A DNA stretch of 64,000 bases. It comes from Chamaecrista fasciculata. Its lineage: Eukaryota; Streptophyta; Magnoliopsida; Fabales; Fabaceae. Under the pieces are notes generated by a model. That model worked only from the letters and a program-made list of their open reading frames with translations. It was not told the origin of the DNA and made no database searches. Position 1 is the first letter of the stretch, and the number at the start of each line of letters is the position of its first letter. The position numbers and the translations under genes are program-made. Below, piece by piece: positions 1 to 11,689 of the stretch. The DNA lies in NCBI GenBank assembly GCA_003254925.1, contig QANZ01044835.1, positions 138,751 to 202,750 of the forward strand. Direction: 5' to 3'.

Positions 1-480
1 TATAGTTTTTTTTTTTTTTTTTATATAAATATACCCATACTTAAAAGAGGATTGAATTGATTAAAAAAAAATTTCTTTTTCCAGAAGTGTTCAAATGCAG
101 ACTTGAAATGAGAGAAATATAAGCATCTTCATAAATTGAGAGACCTACTTTCAAGTTTATTTTTGAACTCGATTTTATTTTGTTTGTCGATGATCCCATT
201 TGGAAAGAAGAAAAACTCATCAACAGCAACTCGCATTTGGAGTTAAAACGAGAGAGATATGATCATATTCAATAATTATGAACTAAAATGGAACTGTTGG
301 AAAATACTAAGGACTAAAACGGAACAAGAAAATAATAGAGACCAAAAGGAAATTTGAGGTAAACATGCAGGACCAAAATGAAGTTTTCTTTTGAATTGTA
401 TTAAAGCTTTTGTTACCGCATATGGATGAGAGATGAATAAAGCTTCATAAAAAAAATCTTCCCTTTTTAGCAAACCCAAT
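1..480. repeat. Relic of a 'GGACCAAAA' foldback family
   Basis: AT-rich DNA with phrases such as 'ggactaaaacgg', 'gaccaaaagg' and 'aggaccaaaatg' (about 300-390). They resemble the right arm and interior of the foldback element at 62695-63580, including the stretch about 'cgagagagatatgatcat' before the arm. Only one arm lies inside the window. No gene is supported here. Confidence 0.5.
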
Positions 481-1442
481 TCTAGATTTTCTCCCATAAA
501 AAAAAAAAAAAACTCTAGATTTTCAATTTAGGAAGATGAAGGTGAAATGATGTTCTATACCTCCATAAAGACTCCTATTGTAGAGAACTTCAAGATTTGA
601 CAAGATTTTCATTATTTTTTTCCACGTTCAAATTGTTCAAAGTGTGAGTTATAAATGCTTCAAAAGCTTTCCCTTGAAAGAAAGAAAAAAACAAAAAGTC
701 TTCATTGTTAAATATCAGAGAATATTGTTTTGTGCTCATATTTTTAGTTTCGTGTTGTTTTATCTGTGATTCTTTTGATGAAAACAAAAAACTCTTTTGT
801 TCTTCTATTGTCATTTTGTATAGAAAGTTGAGGTCCTTCACTGTTTGTAAAACCCCATGGTGATCCTATTGATAGGTTATAAAAAGTTTAAGAATTTGAA
901 AAATTTTCATTTTTCTTTGTTCAAGGAATTTCTCAGTGCAAAGAGAAAATGTATTATCTAGTCCCTAAATTTATCCCAAATCAATAAATCAATCCCTAAA
1001 ATATTTCAGTTATCAATGATTAATCCTTGTGATGATTTGGTCCTTACATTTGTACTAAATTTGTATTTTTTCTATTCTTGTATTGGACTGAAGGACTAAA
1101 TCATTGACGATTGTAATATATTTCAAGAATTGAGTCATATATTGCGATTATCCAATGACCGATTTGTTGACTCAGTACAAATTCATAGACCAAATAGTAA
1201 GTTTTTATTTTTAAAAAAATAAAACGAAACAATATTAAAAAATCCATAAAAAAAAGACAATATCAAAAAAACTCAAGTATTTCAGTATAACAATATACAT
1301 CTTTTCTATCTAATATCTATATATGCTTCCCCGTGTAGTCGTGTGTAGCTTATACACCAAGCAACAAGTTCAAATTAAACGAATCCCTCTAAAAGAATCA
1401 AATGAAATCATATAATCAGTTCATCAGAAACTAATTACTACT
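481..1442. other. 3' flank of the receptor kinase; no gene seen
   Basis: A low-complexity AT-rich region downstream of the kinase stop. At about 955-1200 it holds an imperfect inverted repeat built of 'agtccctaaattt' and 'caaattcatagacc'-type phrases, the same relic family as 12480-12830. Reading frames of 60-80 codons here show no recognisable domain. Confidence 0.5.
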
Positions 1443-3482
1443 TCAGTTAATCTTAATCTCACACAAGTCCTGTATACCATGAAACTCTTCATCAGCATCA
1501 GAAACAATGTCTTCAATACTCCAAGACACTCCACTAGAAAAACTAAGTGTAGGTTTCACTTTAGGCACATGAAGAATCTCTGCTTCATTTTCAAGAATTT
1601 GAAGCACTCTTCTCATTGAAGGCCTCACATTACTATCTGGATTTGCACAACACAATCCTAATAACAACATCTTTCTCATCTCTTCCTCTTCAAATTCATC
1701 CTTCAATCTCTTATCTGCTGCTTCAATGATCTTTCCTTGAGAGTGAAGTCTCCAAACCCAATCAATCAAGTTCACCATATTCCTCTCATTGTCTCTCTCA
1801 ATTGGCCTCCTCCCACATGCCACTTCAAGCACAACGACTCCATAGCTAAACACGTCGGTTTTCTCAGTGGCTTTCCCGTATTGAAGATACTCAGGCGCAA
1901 GGTATCCCATTGTTCCTGCTGTTAATGTAGAAACTGGGGATTTGTCATGATCCATGAGCTTTGCCAACCCGAAATCCCCGAGCCTCGGGTTGAAATTCAT
2001 GTCGAGTAATATGTTTCCTGTCTTGATGTCTCTGTGAATCACTCTTTGTTCACACTCTTGGTGGAGATAACTCAAAGCAGAAGCCACCCCAATGAGTATA
2101 TTCACCCTGTGAGACCAGTTGAGTGATAATAAGTTATGTTTTTGTTCTTCAGATTCTTGATGGAGAATCTTGTCTAGGCTTCCATAAGGCATGAAGTCAT
2201 ACACAAGCAATAATTCGCCTTTCGCAACACACCAACCTTGAAGCTGAACTAAATTCTTGTGTCTCAAACCAGCTATAATGGATAATTCAGCTAGGAATTC
2301 TGTTTCACCTTGATCATGTGATGAGGAATGTCTTGACTTTTTCACTGCAGCAATGGTTCCCGAAGATGTGAAAAAGCCTTTGTAAACTGTCCCAAATGAT
2401 CCATAGCCTATGATCCTACTTGGGTGAAACCCTCTTGTGGCTAATTTCAACTCTTTGTAACTAAACTCCCTTGGGCAAGCCACAAACTCTGTCTTCAATA
2501 AACTTTTATTATTTTTTCCAAGACCCCCCCTTTTTTTCTTCTTCACAGAGATATAACCCAAAACTGAAAGGAACAACAAACAGAAAAACACAGGGCCTGC
2601 AATTGCAAGAAGAATCCTCTTGCTGTCATGATGCTTCTTTGTAGAAGAAGAAGAATCTTCTGATTTGGGATTTCCCATTGTTGTGACTGAACTATCTGAA
2701 ACACTGTGAGGATGTTGTTGTGATTTGGGAAGAAACCCAAAAGTCTGAAAGCTCCAATTCTCAATCTGATGAAGCTCAGTGCTTCCCTCTGTGGAAGCAG
2801 AAAACCCCACATACATATTTTCACCTTTGAAATGATCAGACAAATCAACATCAACACTAAGAATAGGCTTCTCAGGCTTGAAAATCGAATAACTCAATGA
2901 AACAAACAGAACCCTCTTGTCGCTTTTGTAATCAATCCAAGCCGTGATCGAATTCCCACTTTTCAAATCAATCCCCTGCAAGATTGGATACACAGTCTTG
3001 ACAGACACAGTAGAATCCAAATCCAAACCCACATGATTTGGGTCGAGTCTGGTGTCGAATTCGACCGCGACGAACCGTCCCGGTTCGTCGCCGAGACCGA
3101 GATACCCGCCGCCGGGGATGGCGGTAGTGGCGTTGGCAGGAGAAAGAAAGAAAGCTAAGCCGTCGCCGCCGGCGAAGGAGGTTGGGTTGACGTTATCGAT
3201 GAAGAAATCGAATCTTGTGGAGAATGAAGACGAGGTGTTCGATGAAATGTCGAAGAGAGAAATGGGTTGGTTGTAAATTACAGCGCCGACGGAGGAAGAA
3301 GGGACGGAGGTGGCTCTGGTGAGGCCGACGACGCCGTTTCGGAGAAAGGCGTCGCCGAGAAGAGTGAAGTTTCGGAGAGTGAAAGAAGGGAAGTCGAAGG
3401 AGGCGGCGGCGGCGAGAACCGCCGTGGGGTTTGGGTTCAAGAAAGCGAAGAGGAAGACGACGAGAGTGATTCTTGGACGCAT
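1443..3482 (-). CDS. L-type lectin-domain receptor kinase, LecRK-VIII type
   Basis: A single uninterrupted 679-codon frame, as usual for the intronless LecRK family. It encodes a plasma-membrane receptor with an extracellular legume-lectin domain and a cytoplasmic Ser/Thr kinase. Seen in order: a signal peptide (about 1-26), the lectin domain (about 28-250, with GGDGLAFFLSP and VAVEFDT), a Ser-rich stalk, one membrane span (about 290-313) and the kinase (about 350-635). The kinase has a glycine loop GYGSFGTVYKG (359-369), Lys381, HRD (483-485), DFG (503-505) and APE (529-531). All catalytic residues are present, so it should be an active RD kinase. The sequence is closest to the Arabidopsis LecRK-VIII clade as I remember it; the subclade is inferred. 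In that family the roles are immune or stress signalling. The gene is divergent from NMNAT, with 1.9 kb of transposon-filled DNA between their 5' ends. Confidence 0.93.
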   Translation of the reverse strand: MRPRITLVVFLFAFLNPNPTAVLAAAASFDFPSFTLRNFTLLGDAFLRNGVVGLTRATSVPSSSVGAVIYNQPISLFDISSNTSSSFSTRFDFFIDNVNPTSFAGGDGLAFFLSPANATTAIPGGGYLGLGDEPGRFVAVEFDTRLDPNHVGLDLDSTVSVKTVYPILQGIDLKSGNSITAWIDYKSDKRVLFVSLSYSIFKPEKPILSVDVDLSDHFKGENMYVGFSASTEGSTELHQIENWSFQTFGFLPKSQQHPHSVSDSSVTTMGNPKSEDSSSSTKKHHDSKRILLAIAGPVFFCLLFLSVLGYISVKKKKRGGLGKNNKSLLKTEFVACPREFSYKELKLATRGFHPSRIIGYGSFGTVYKGFFTSSGTIAAVKKSRHSSSHDQGETEFLAELSIIAGLRHKNLVQLQGWCVAKGELLLVYDFMPYGSLDKILHQESEEQKHNLLSLNWSHRVNILIGVASALSYLHQECEQRVIHRDIKTGNILLDMNFNPRLGDFGLAKLMDHDKSPVSTLTAGTMGYLAPEYLQYGKATEKTDVFSYGVVVLEVACGRRPIERDNERNMVNLIDWVWRLHSQGKIIEAADKRLKDEFEEEEMRKMLLLGLCCANPDSNVRPSMRRVLQILENEAEILHVPKVKPTLSFSSGVSWSIEDIVSDADEEFHGIQDLCEIKIN

Positions 3483-3610
3483 GGCGAAGAAGAAGAAGAA
3501 GTAATGAATTGAGAGATTCGATGTAAGATTAATGGAGGAATGAATGAGAGAGATGAATGAAAATTCAGAGAGAAGAAAAGAGAAGTGAAGGTAAGGTGTT
3601 CGAGGAAATG
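3483..3610 (-). promoter_or_regulatory. CT-rich 5' leader of the receptor kinase
   Basis: Read on the minus strand, the 120 bases before the ATG are a run of CT and TTC repeats, typical of plant 5' untranslated leaders. The ATG at 3482 is the first in frame and is followed directly by the signal peptide. No clear TATA box was found. Transposon-like DNA begins about 170 bases upstream, so the proximal promoter is short or partly transposon-derived. Confidence 0.5.
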
Positions 3611-3665
3611 CTTAGCTGAAAACTGTTAGAAATAGGGCGTGTCGAGGTGGGTTTGAATAAAAGAA

Positions 3666-4660
3666 AGAGTAAACTCCCAAACTGGTCCCCGAATTATTGG
3701 GTCACTGACAGATTGGTCCCTGATTTATGGAAATTGACAAATAGGTCCTCGAATTTTACTAACGTTAGTCAAATGGGTCGGTACCCTGTGGTATTCTCCA
3801 TTAACACTTTGGTACCCTTTGGAGCTATTTTGTAATTTTAACCATAACAAATTTTTCAAAAATTACATATTGACCCCAAAAAATTTCAAAAAATTACAAA
3901 TAGGTCCCTGGATACATATTATCTAGGGACTAAAATGGAAACTATAAAAACTTTTTGGGGTCAATATGTAATTTTTGCAAAATTTGTTATGGTTAAAATT
4001 ACAAAATAGCTCCAAAGGGTACCAAAGTGTTAATGGAGAATACTTCAGGGTACCAAAGTGTCAGGTTTCAAACCACAGGGTACCAAAGTGAAATAGGGTC
4101 AAACCACAGGGTACCAAAGTGTAATTTACCCTAAAAATAATGATAGAAATTATTCAAAATCACATTTTGAGGACCAAAATGAAACACCTAGAAAAATTTA
4201 AGGACTAAAATAGAAAAAAAGTTAATTTTAGGACCACTAAATTTATCCCATAATTTGAGGTGAAAATGAGTATTTGACCAACTTTTTGATCAAAAAGGTA
4301 AAATCACTAATTTTGTCCTCAATTTTTACAACAATTGTCAATTTCATCCCTTATCTTTTTTCAGTCAATTTCATCCTCAATATTTTACATTTTGATCAAT
4401 TTTATGCTTTGCCCTTATTTCAGTCAAATATTAATGACAAAATCTATGTGACTAATGCTCTAATGTAAAATTGATATAAAAAGAAACTTAAATCCTAAGA
4501 CATATTAAGAACGAGATGTACTTTGTCATTAATTTATTGAAAGAAATTAGTTAGGTGGTAAAATTGACCAAAATGTAAGACATTTGGGATGAAATTGAAA
4601 GTGAAAAAAGATTGGAGATGAAATTGACTACTTGTATAAAGATTGAGGATGAAATTAGTA
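3666..4660. repeat. Nested foldback MITE relics between two promoters
   Basis: Three relics can be told apart. At 3668-3785 there is a broken end of the 'gagtaaact...ggtccc' family that is whole at 57599-57907. At 3780-4065 an inverted repeat has arms starting 'ggtaccctgtgg' and ending in 'ccaaagggtaccaaagtg', around the palindromic 'gtccctggatacatattatctagggac' (shown in parts). At about 4290-4660 another inverted repeat is made of 'gatgaaattga' and 'tcaatttcatcc' phrases, also seen at 58980-59330. No gene is present. Confidence 0.7.
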
Positions 4661-4702
4661 TTTTTGCCAAATCAAAAACAGAGATTGTTGAAGGCATAAT
4701 AT

Positions 4703-5178
4703 AAAAAACCTGACCGGATTGGACGGTTCAATCGGTGAACCGGACACCATACCGGTCCGGAAAAACAGAAATATTGTTAATGCAGTTGACCCGGCCAGTC
4801 ACCGGTTCAACTGATAGACCGGTGAACCGGTTTGACCCGCCAAAGTTTGCAAAATTACATATTAACCCCAAAAAATTTTCAAAAAAATTACAAATTAGTC
4901 TCTGGATACATATTATCTAGGGACTAAAATGAAAACTTTAAAAAAATTTTGGAGTCAATATATATAATTTTTACAAAATTTGTTATGGTTAAAATTGCAA
5001 AATAGTTCCAAAGTGTACAAAAGTGTTTAATTTTTACTTTATATTTAAATTATTGTAAGATATTGATATGTATTTAATAAATATGTATATTTGAAAATGT
5101 ATTTTTTAAATAAACAAGCTCAATCGGTTGAACTAGTAACCCGAGCCTTCCACCGAATTAATGGCCGGTCCGGTTTTT
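4703..5178 (+). mobile_element. Non-autonomous TIR element (copy A of a pair)
   Basis: The ends read 'aaaaaacctgaccgg' and, on the opposite strand, 'aaaaaaaccggaccgg'. Between them are repeated 'ccggttcaa' and 'ggtgaaccgg' motifs and an AT-rich core. A second copy lies in opposite orientation at 11139-11646, so the pair brackets the NMNAT gene. No clean target-site duplication was found. Confidence 0.65.
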
Positions 5179-5180
5179 TT

Positions 5181-5967
5181 CTCTACTGTTGAAGGAAGAA
5201 GTGAAGAACCGAATTTATTGTGCATTTTAGTTTATCTCAACCGTTTAATTTATCTGATGGTTCTTACATTGCCACGTCATTCACTTTGCCCCAAATTTCT
5301 TTTTTTTTTTGGTTTTTTTGTTCTTCTTCTTGAAGTGCGTTGATTAAGAGAGATTCAAGAATTGATTTTCGTTCTCATCTTCTTGTGATATCCCTAATCG
5401 AATAGCTAGGGTTTTCGAGTGCATCGAAACCCTGAGATGCCGCATACTCTGGCGTGAAACCAACGCAGCTTCGAATACAACGGATTCAACTTCGCTAGAG
5501 CTGTCTATACTTGTTCCTCGAGTCCACTTTTTCAATCCGGTACGTTTTTAATTCAAATTTCCAAATCCCTACTTCGTTTAGATTATTCTGTTTGTCTGGT
5601 TTTTGATATTGAAGAAAACTGGTTCTGCTTGATATTGATTGATTGATTGAAGTTTAAGCTTGAAATCACATAGCATCTTTCCTTATAAATTGGATTCTAT
5701 TTCTTTGGGGAGCATTAGATTAGATAGGTAAATCCTAATCGCTTCTTTACTCGGCCATATGAAGGATTCAGCACAGGAAAAGTCAGAGGATGCCTTTAGC
5801 AGTTTAGCTATACTAATAATAAAAATTAAAAATGGTATCATCGCTTCTTTGGTTAAGAAACTAAGTTTTTTGGCAATGGCATTGATAATTGTAATTGAAC
5901 TTGGAATTCTTGTTTCTTCTCGTGTTTAGATGTTGACAGTAGTAATGCTTGTTTCTTATGTCTATAG
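5181..5967 (+). promoter_or_regulatory. NMNAT promoter, non-coding first exon and 5' intron
   Basis: A CT-rich leader around 5290-5539 ends at a good donor (ccg|gtacgt, 5540). The matching acceptor is 'tctatag' ending at 5967, six bases before the start codon at 5974. This gives a 428-base intron in the 5' untranslated region, a common layout for plant housekeeping genes. The transcription start was not located. The upstream limit is set by the transposon ending at about 5178. Confidence 0.55.
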
Positions 5968-5973
5968 GGGCTC

Positions 5974-8900
5974 ATGGATGTCCCTTTGCCATTTGATAAA
6001 CTGGCTCTAGAACTGGTTAATGAAAAGCCCCCACTTGGAACCATTAGCAAGTAAAGCTTCTGCTCCCTCTTCCAAATATATATATATATATATAGCATTT
6101 TTTCCCTCTCACTTTTTCCTTGTCTTAAATTCTTACATTCTCTCTTTCACTTGCTCTATGTAAATAGCAGCAAGACATACATAGTTTTGGTTGCGACTGG
6201 GAGTTTCAACCCTCCTACTTTCATGCATTTGCGCATGTTTGGTATGTTTCTTGAAATACTCTGATGATTTCCCTTATTTTGGTTTACTGAAGTCTGAAGT
6301 TGTATTCTTTGCGAATTTCTAGCTACCTTGGTGCTCTTAAAGCTTTAATATCAAAATTATCCAATCCCCAGTGCATTTTAAATCAACCTCAGAGCTTCCT
6401 TTTTGCTGCCACTTTCTTTTTTTCTTCTGTGAAGCATCAAATCATTACTGATAATGTAAGAGAATTTTTAGTATAGACTATCGATGCATAGATAAACATA
6501 ATAGTCCAAAGACATTAATGAAATGGTTAGAATGGAGTAATTGATGGATAGTATTAGCATAGCGGTAGAATGATACATGATATGATAATCATATTATTAT
6601 TTTAAGTTATTTTCACCATATCTGATTGAAGAACTCCCTCTAAGGAGAAATAAAATTAAAATTTAAAAATACAGAAACAATTGCTTTGGTATTTCTTGCT
6701 AACACATTTGTTAGCAGTAATTGGATATAGGTCTCATCCATAAGAATGGAGTATGCATATCCAGTATATGCCAGAATTAATGTTGTTCCAACTCTAAAAT
6801 CATGTAAATGAAATGACAATTTCTATTGAATCCAAAGCTTTATCCCTGTTCTGTTAACTTAAAATAGTATCTTTTTGGAAAAGAATAATTTTCCTAAGTT
6901 GATTGCCTGGTTTTTACTAGCTAAAAATATGTTAGCAGTAGAGAATTCTCCATGCTATACCTTCACAAAATAAAATCTTTTGGCATATTTTTTAATGATT
7001 ACCAGTGGTTCCTATTGAGTACTACCTGGTAGAAATGTGATTGACGTGATTCCTTGAATTTTGTGTACATTATATTTTTCAATATTTACTTTCTGCTTGT
7101 CTGATTTATGTTTATTTTATATCATTTCTTTCTAGAGCTTGCAAGAGATGCATTGAATTCTGAAGGCTACTTTGTCATTGGAGGTTATATGTCACCTGTT
7201 AATGATGCATACAAGAAAAAGGTATTTTGGTTAATATTTTTGAGCTATCTACAAAACGATAAGAAATGTGGAGTAACTCATTAGCTTTAATTCCTATAAC
7301 TGTGACTTCAATGGAATTTACTTTTGTCATCTGTAGAATGGCTTGGCTACAATTAATTACAATAATATTCTGATGATCAACTATATTCATATATGTGTAT
7401 ATGTAAAACTATTAATTTTTAAAATAAAGGATTGAAGAAGGAAAAATAAAAGATTGATATGTGGGTAAGTTATTATGAGAACCAATTATTAATCTGTCAG
7501 AGGTTGAAGAGACTCCCTTGACAGTACAATTTAAATATTCCACACAGAATTTAGAGTGAGAGATGTACCATGGATCCAAAATTGTTGTCATGCTGTGTAA
7601 TAATCTTTTGTTTATATAGAGTTTTGCCATCGGTATCATGGCTGTAAATTGATCTTATTGTCTATCGCTTTGAATGTTGATGAAGGGCCTAATTTCTGCT
7701 GAACACCGGATACAGTTATGCCATCTAGCCTGCAAAAGTTCAGATTTTGTTATGGTTGATCCATGGGAGGTAATTCACTCCCTTTCCCCACTCGCATTTG
7801 TCTCTGTGTGAGTGTCAAAAACCTCATCCCGCAAAACTTTGAATTTAAGAGATTATCCTGTAGTTGGCTTTGTTTAGATGATAACTATAAACAAGGTTGA
7901 AAGAAAAAGGTTTACCTGTTCTGGTTGTCTCATGTTTTTGAATTTTATTTGGCTATAAACTTTCGGACCTTTCTTTCTTACAGGCTACTCAAAGTACATA
8001 TCAACGCACTTTAACCATTTTGTCAAGAGTTCAGAGTTGTATTTGTGAGGCCGGGCTGGTACCTAGAGGTAAGTTCTCCAAAGAATTCTTCAACAAAAGC
8101 ACACTAGTTTAATTACAATGTCAGCTGGCCTTTTCTTTTGGTTTTTCCTCATAGTACTAAAAACAAGGAATTCTTGCTATCTTTCTGTAGTTGATCGGCC
8201 AGCAGTCAGTGTCCTAATGCCTACTGGTGATGGCCATTCAAAAAATGGAAAACACTTACAGTTTCAAAATATTTAATATCAAAATTTTGAATAAAATTAT
8301 GGTATGTGGACAAATCTTCAAGCTAAACATAATGCGATGCTAAATTGTAAATGGTTTTAGACAGTAGTTTCCATTTGATTAATCTTTCAGTCTAAACCTG
8401 GGTTGCATTTTATAAGTTTTTTATGATGGTGTAACGAGTAATAAAAAGACTCTGCTTTTGAATTGATTGGTGTAGAATCCCTCAAGGTCATGCTTGTATG
8501 TGGTTCTGATCTCCTTCACTCCTTTGGCATTCCTGGAGTTTGGATTCCTGAGCAGGTATTTCTTTCTATATACAGTGCAAGAGAATAATCTTATAATGCT
8601 TATAGTGAAATTAACTTCTTGTCTAATCATTTCATGATCTTGGAACGTCTGTCATCTCTCTTTATTAATGTAACTAATACAAATATTGTTATTAGTAAAC
8701 CATCAGAAAATGATATTGGGAAATCGAAGTATGTGTAGTCAGATTGATTATGTCATGTTAAATATTGTTAAGAACGGATATATTTCTTAAGTTTTACTTC
8801 TTGCTGCACGCATATGAAGTAATAGTTGCTGGAAAACGCATCAATAACTCTGCTGAAGATTTCCATGGTTATCATTTAGGTCAAGGCCATATGCAAAGAT

Positions 8901-9885
8901 TATGGAGTGGTTTGCATTTGCAGAGAAGGACAAGATGTTAAGAAGACCATCTCTGATAATGAAATTTTAGATGAAAATCGGGTAATTGTGTCTTAATCTT
9001 TTCCTGTTTATTTCTTGATGCCTTTGATTTTATAATGGACCATGGTGACTTTATCCAAAGAACTAGAAAAGGAAAGGAAAAAAAAAATGGCTACATATTT
9101 TTTAATAAATTTTTATCCGGTAAGGTAACTTAATGAAAGATCCAATAATATAATGTTGAATTGTAAAAAGATGACATTGAATGCTTGAAGAACTAACTCC
9201 AAGTGTTATCCTATAAGGCTATAACCGACAGTTTTGGGCTAAATTGCACTAACACCCTTGAATTTATGTCAAGGATAGAAAATATCCCTGAGTTTTAAAA
9301 CTTGACAGATAGAACCCGTGAACTTCTAATTTTATTCACTTAAGACCCTTGAGTGTTTAAAAAAGTGAGGTTATTTAGAGGTCTTAAATGAGTAAAGTTG
9401 AAAACTCAATGGGTCTGTTTGTCAAGCTTCAAAACTCATGGGTCCTAAGTGAGCAAAATTTAAAACTCAAGGGGGTCTATTTATCAAGTTTTGGAAATCA
9501 AGAATGTTTTTTTCCCAATCTAAGACTCAGGGAACCTCTGTGTAATTTAGCCATGGTTTTGCTGGTAATGTTTTACACATACGTTAACTCCTGTGTGACT
9601 ATAACTTCCGCAGACTAATATCAAAGTTGTGGATGAAATTGTACCAAATCAAATCAGCTCAACCAGATTAAGGTAATATTGTGATTTTCGTCTCTTGAAT
9701 ATAATCATGCGTTGGGAGGCATTTCATCTGATAACTTTTTTGTTTTAAATTGATTTGTTTATTGTTTCAGGGGGTGCATCGCAAGAGGTTTGTCAATAAA
9801 ATATCTATCTGTGGATGAAGTGATAAATTATATCAGACAACATCAGTTATACTTGAACTCAGAAGATAATAGTGCTCGTAAATAA
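5974..9885 (+). CDS. NMNAT: Nicotinamide/nicotinate mononucleotide adenylyltransferase
   Basis: Joins NMN or nicotinate mononucleotide to ATP to make NAD or its acid form, a late shared step of plant NAD synthesis. Nine coding exons with GT-AG borders in consistent phase: 5974-6050, 6168-6241, 7136-7221, 7686-7769, 7984-8068, 8476-8555, 8880-8981, 9614-9672, 9771-9885. They sum to 762 bases, 253 residues. Key motifs are the nucleotidyltransferase signature GSFNPPTFMHLRMF (37-50), GGYMSPVNDAYKKKG (66-80), VDPWE (103-107), CGSDLL (144-149), GVWIP (156-160) and ISSTRLR (210-216). These match the single Arabidopsis NMNAT closely along its length. The second coding exon has a tandem TAGCAG acceptor (6165-6170), so Ser27 may be optional. 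The intron before exon 8 hosts a MITE. The 3' end is duplicated as a fragment at 44168-44356. Confidence 0.95.
9236..9552. mobile_element. MITE in an NMNAT intron
   Basis: The ends are inverted copies: 'ggctaaattgcac' on the left, and the reverse of 'gtgtaatttagcc' on the right. Inside are alternating 'acttgacagatagaaccc' and 'gggtctatttatcaagttt' phrases that can fold back. The homologous element is at about 43795-44110 in copy 2, so it was inserted before the segment was duplicated. Confidence 0.7.
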
Positions 9886-11138
9886 TATATCACATAGATG
9901 AGAATATTAAAATTAGAGAAAAGCCAATCCTGATTGCCAATGTCTTTAACCTACTAGCAGAAGTGGGAGTGGGCTTTTAAGAAGATCAACCAATGAGATT
10001 GTTAATTATTTACTCATTTTCTTTTTGGTTTCTCTGTAAAGATGTTCCTTTAGTGAGGAATAATAAGGCCTGAGGGTTTATAAATATGTGCAAGGTTTCC
10101 CTGGGCCCAAAATTTACTTTAGAATTGGGGATTCTCTTGAGAGACTCTCCTTATGTGGGTTGCGTTTGGACTAGTCAAGATGAACGCTAGGTGATTGGAC
10201 AGGAAAAGAAATTTGTGATGTCAATTCGATTAATTTTGTCACCACTTGTACATTATAAATTTTTATCAACGGTTGACATGTGTAAGGATAGAACATGATG
10301 ACGTCAGTTGATTCATATAGTCGACCCCACCTAGTGGGATAAGGCTTTGGTTGTTGTTGTACATTATAATTTTGAAGAAAATAGCTAGCGAAAAGAATAT
10401 TGGTCGAATTCTCCAATTAATGATAAATATATTTCCCTAAGTTTATTTCGATTTTAAATATTGCAAAAGTTTCATATTATTTTTAAATGTTTTTATTTAG
10501 TTTCAATTTAGTACCAAATTATTGAAACATCGAAATACGTAAAGTTTTTGTTTTGTGTATATTTCTCATTTTCCTTTTCTTTTATTTGTGTTTTGTGGAA
10601 AATTTGGAGGAGAGGGGTGTGAGGAAGGGATGATTTTTTGATAGAGTGAGATGATGTAAGACTTTGAATGAATAGGGGAAGCTTATATGAATAGGGGAAG
10701 TTTTATGAGTTTCTTTACTACAAACTACTAGTGGATGAGTGCAAAGGGCTTTGGATAGTTACAAGAGATGATTTATAATTCATTATGAAAAAATTATATT
10801 GAAGAGGTTTTACAATTTTTCTGTTAAAAAATTTATAGATAGTGAAGTTATCCCAATAAAACAGTGGAGTAGGGCATGAAGCCCTGAACCACTTAAAAGA
10901 TTTTATTTTGTGTGTATTTCTCCTTTTTCTCTTCTTTTATGTTTTGTGGGTTGTGCTTCTCCTAATCACAAATGAGGTCAAATCAGGTCAAATCGGGTTT
11001 CAAAAGTGGGTTACTTGATTCATAATTAAATCAGCGAAATTTGTCATATAATTCTCATTTCAAGTTCAAATGTAAAGAGTTTGGAATTACAAGTTTTTCT
11101 TGACGAATAATTTTTTTGTATAATTAAAACCATAGTGT
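9886..11138. other. 3' flank of NMNAT; no gene seen
   Basis: Holds the presumed NMNAT 3' untranslated region, with AATAA-rich sequence near 10060, followed by AT-rich intergenic DNA. From about 10060 it matches 44490-45505 of copy 2. No long reading frame or recognisable domain. Confidence 0.5.
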
Positions 11139-11646
11139 AAAAAATCGGGTCGGCCATTGACCTGGTGGAAGGCTCGGGTCACTTGTTCAATGGTTCAACC
11201 ACTGGGTAACTGGTTCAACCGGTTGAGCCGGTTTACTTAAAAAATACATTTTCAAATATATATTCATCAAATACACATTAATATTTTACAATAATTTAAA
11301 TATGAAGTAAAAATTAAACACTTTGGTACCCTTTGGAGCTATTTTGCAATTTTAACCATAACTAGTTTTGTAAAAATTACATATTGACCCCAAAATTTTT
11401 TTAAAGTTTTCATTTTAGTCCCTAGATAATATGTATCCAGGGACCAATTTGTAAATTTTTGGTGTCAATTAATAATTTTTGCAAAATTTGTCGGGTTAAA
11501 CTGGTTCACGGTTCACCGTTCCGACGGTTCAACCGGCGGTTGAACCGGTGACTAGTCGAGTCAAATGCATAACGGTATTTTGCTTATTTCGGACCGGTTT
11601 GGTGTCCGATTCACCGGTTGAACCGCCCGGTCCGGTCCAATTTTTT
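11139..11646 (-). mobile_element. Non-autonomous TIR element (copy B of a pair)
   Basis: An inverted relative of 4703-5178, with ends 'aaaaaatcgggtcgg' and (opposite strand) 'ttggaccggaccgggc'. It has the same internal 'ggtaccctttggagc' and 'gtccctagataatatgtatc' phrases. The equivalent point in copy 2 (about 45505) lacks it and carries a different insertion, so this element arrived in copy 1 only, or was lost from copy 2. Confidence 0.65.
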
Positions 11647-11689
11647 GTAGGAGAGAGAAAGAAGAAATGGTTAAGGGAATGGAGTGACA

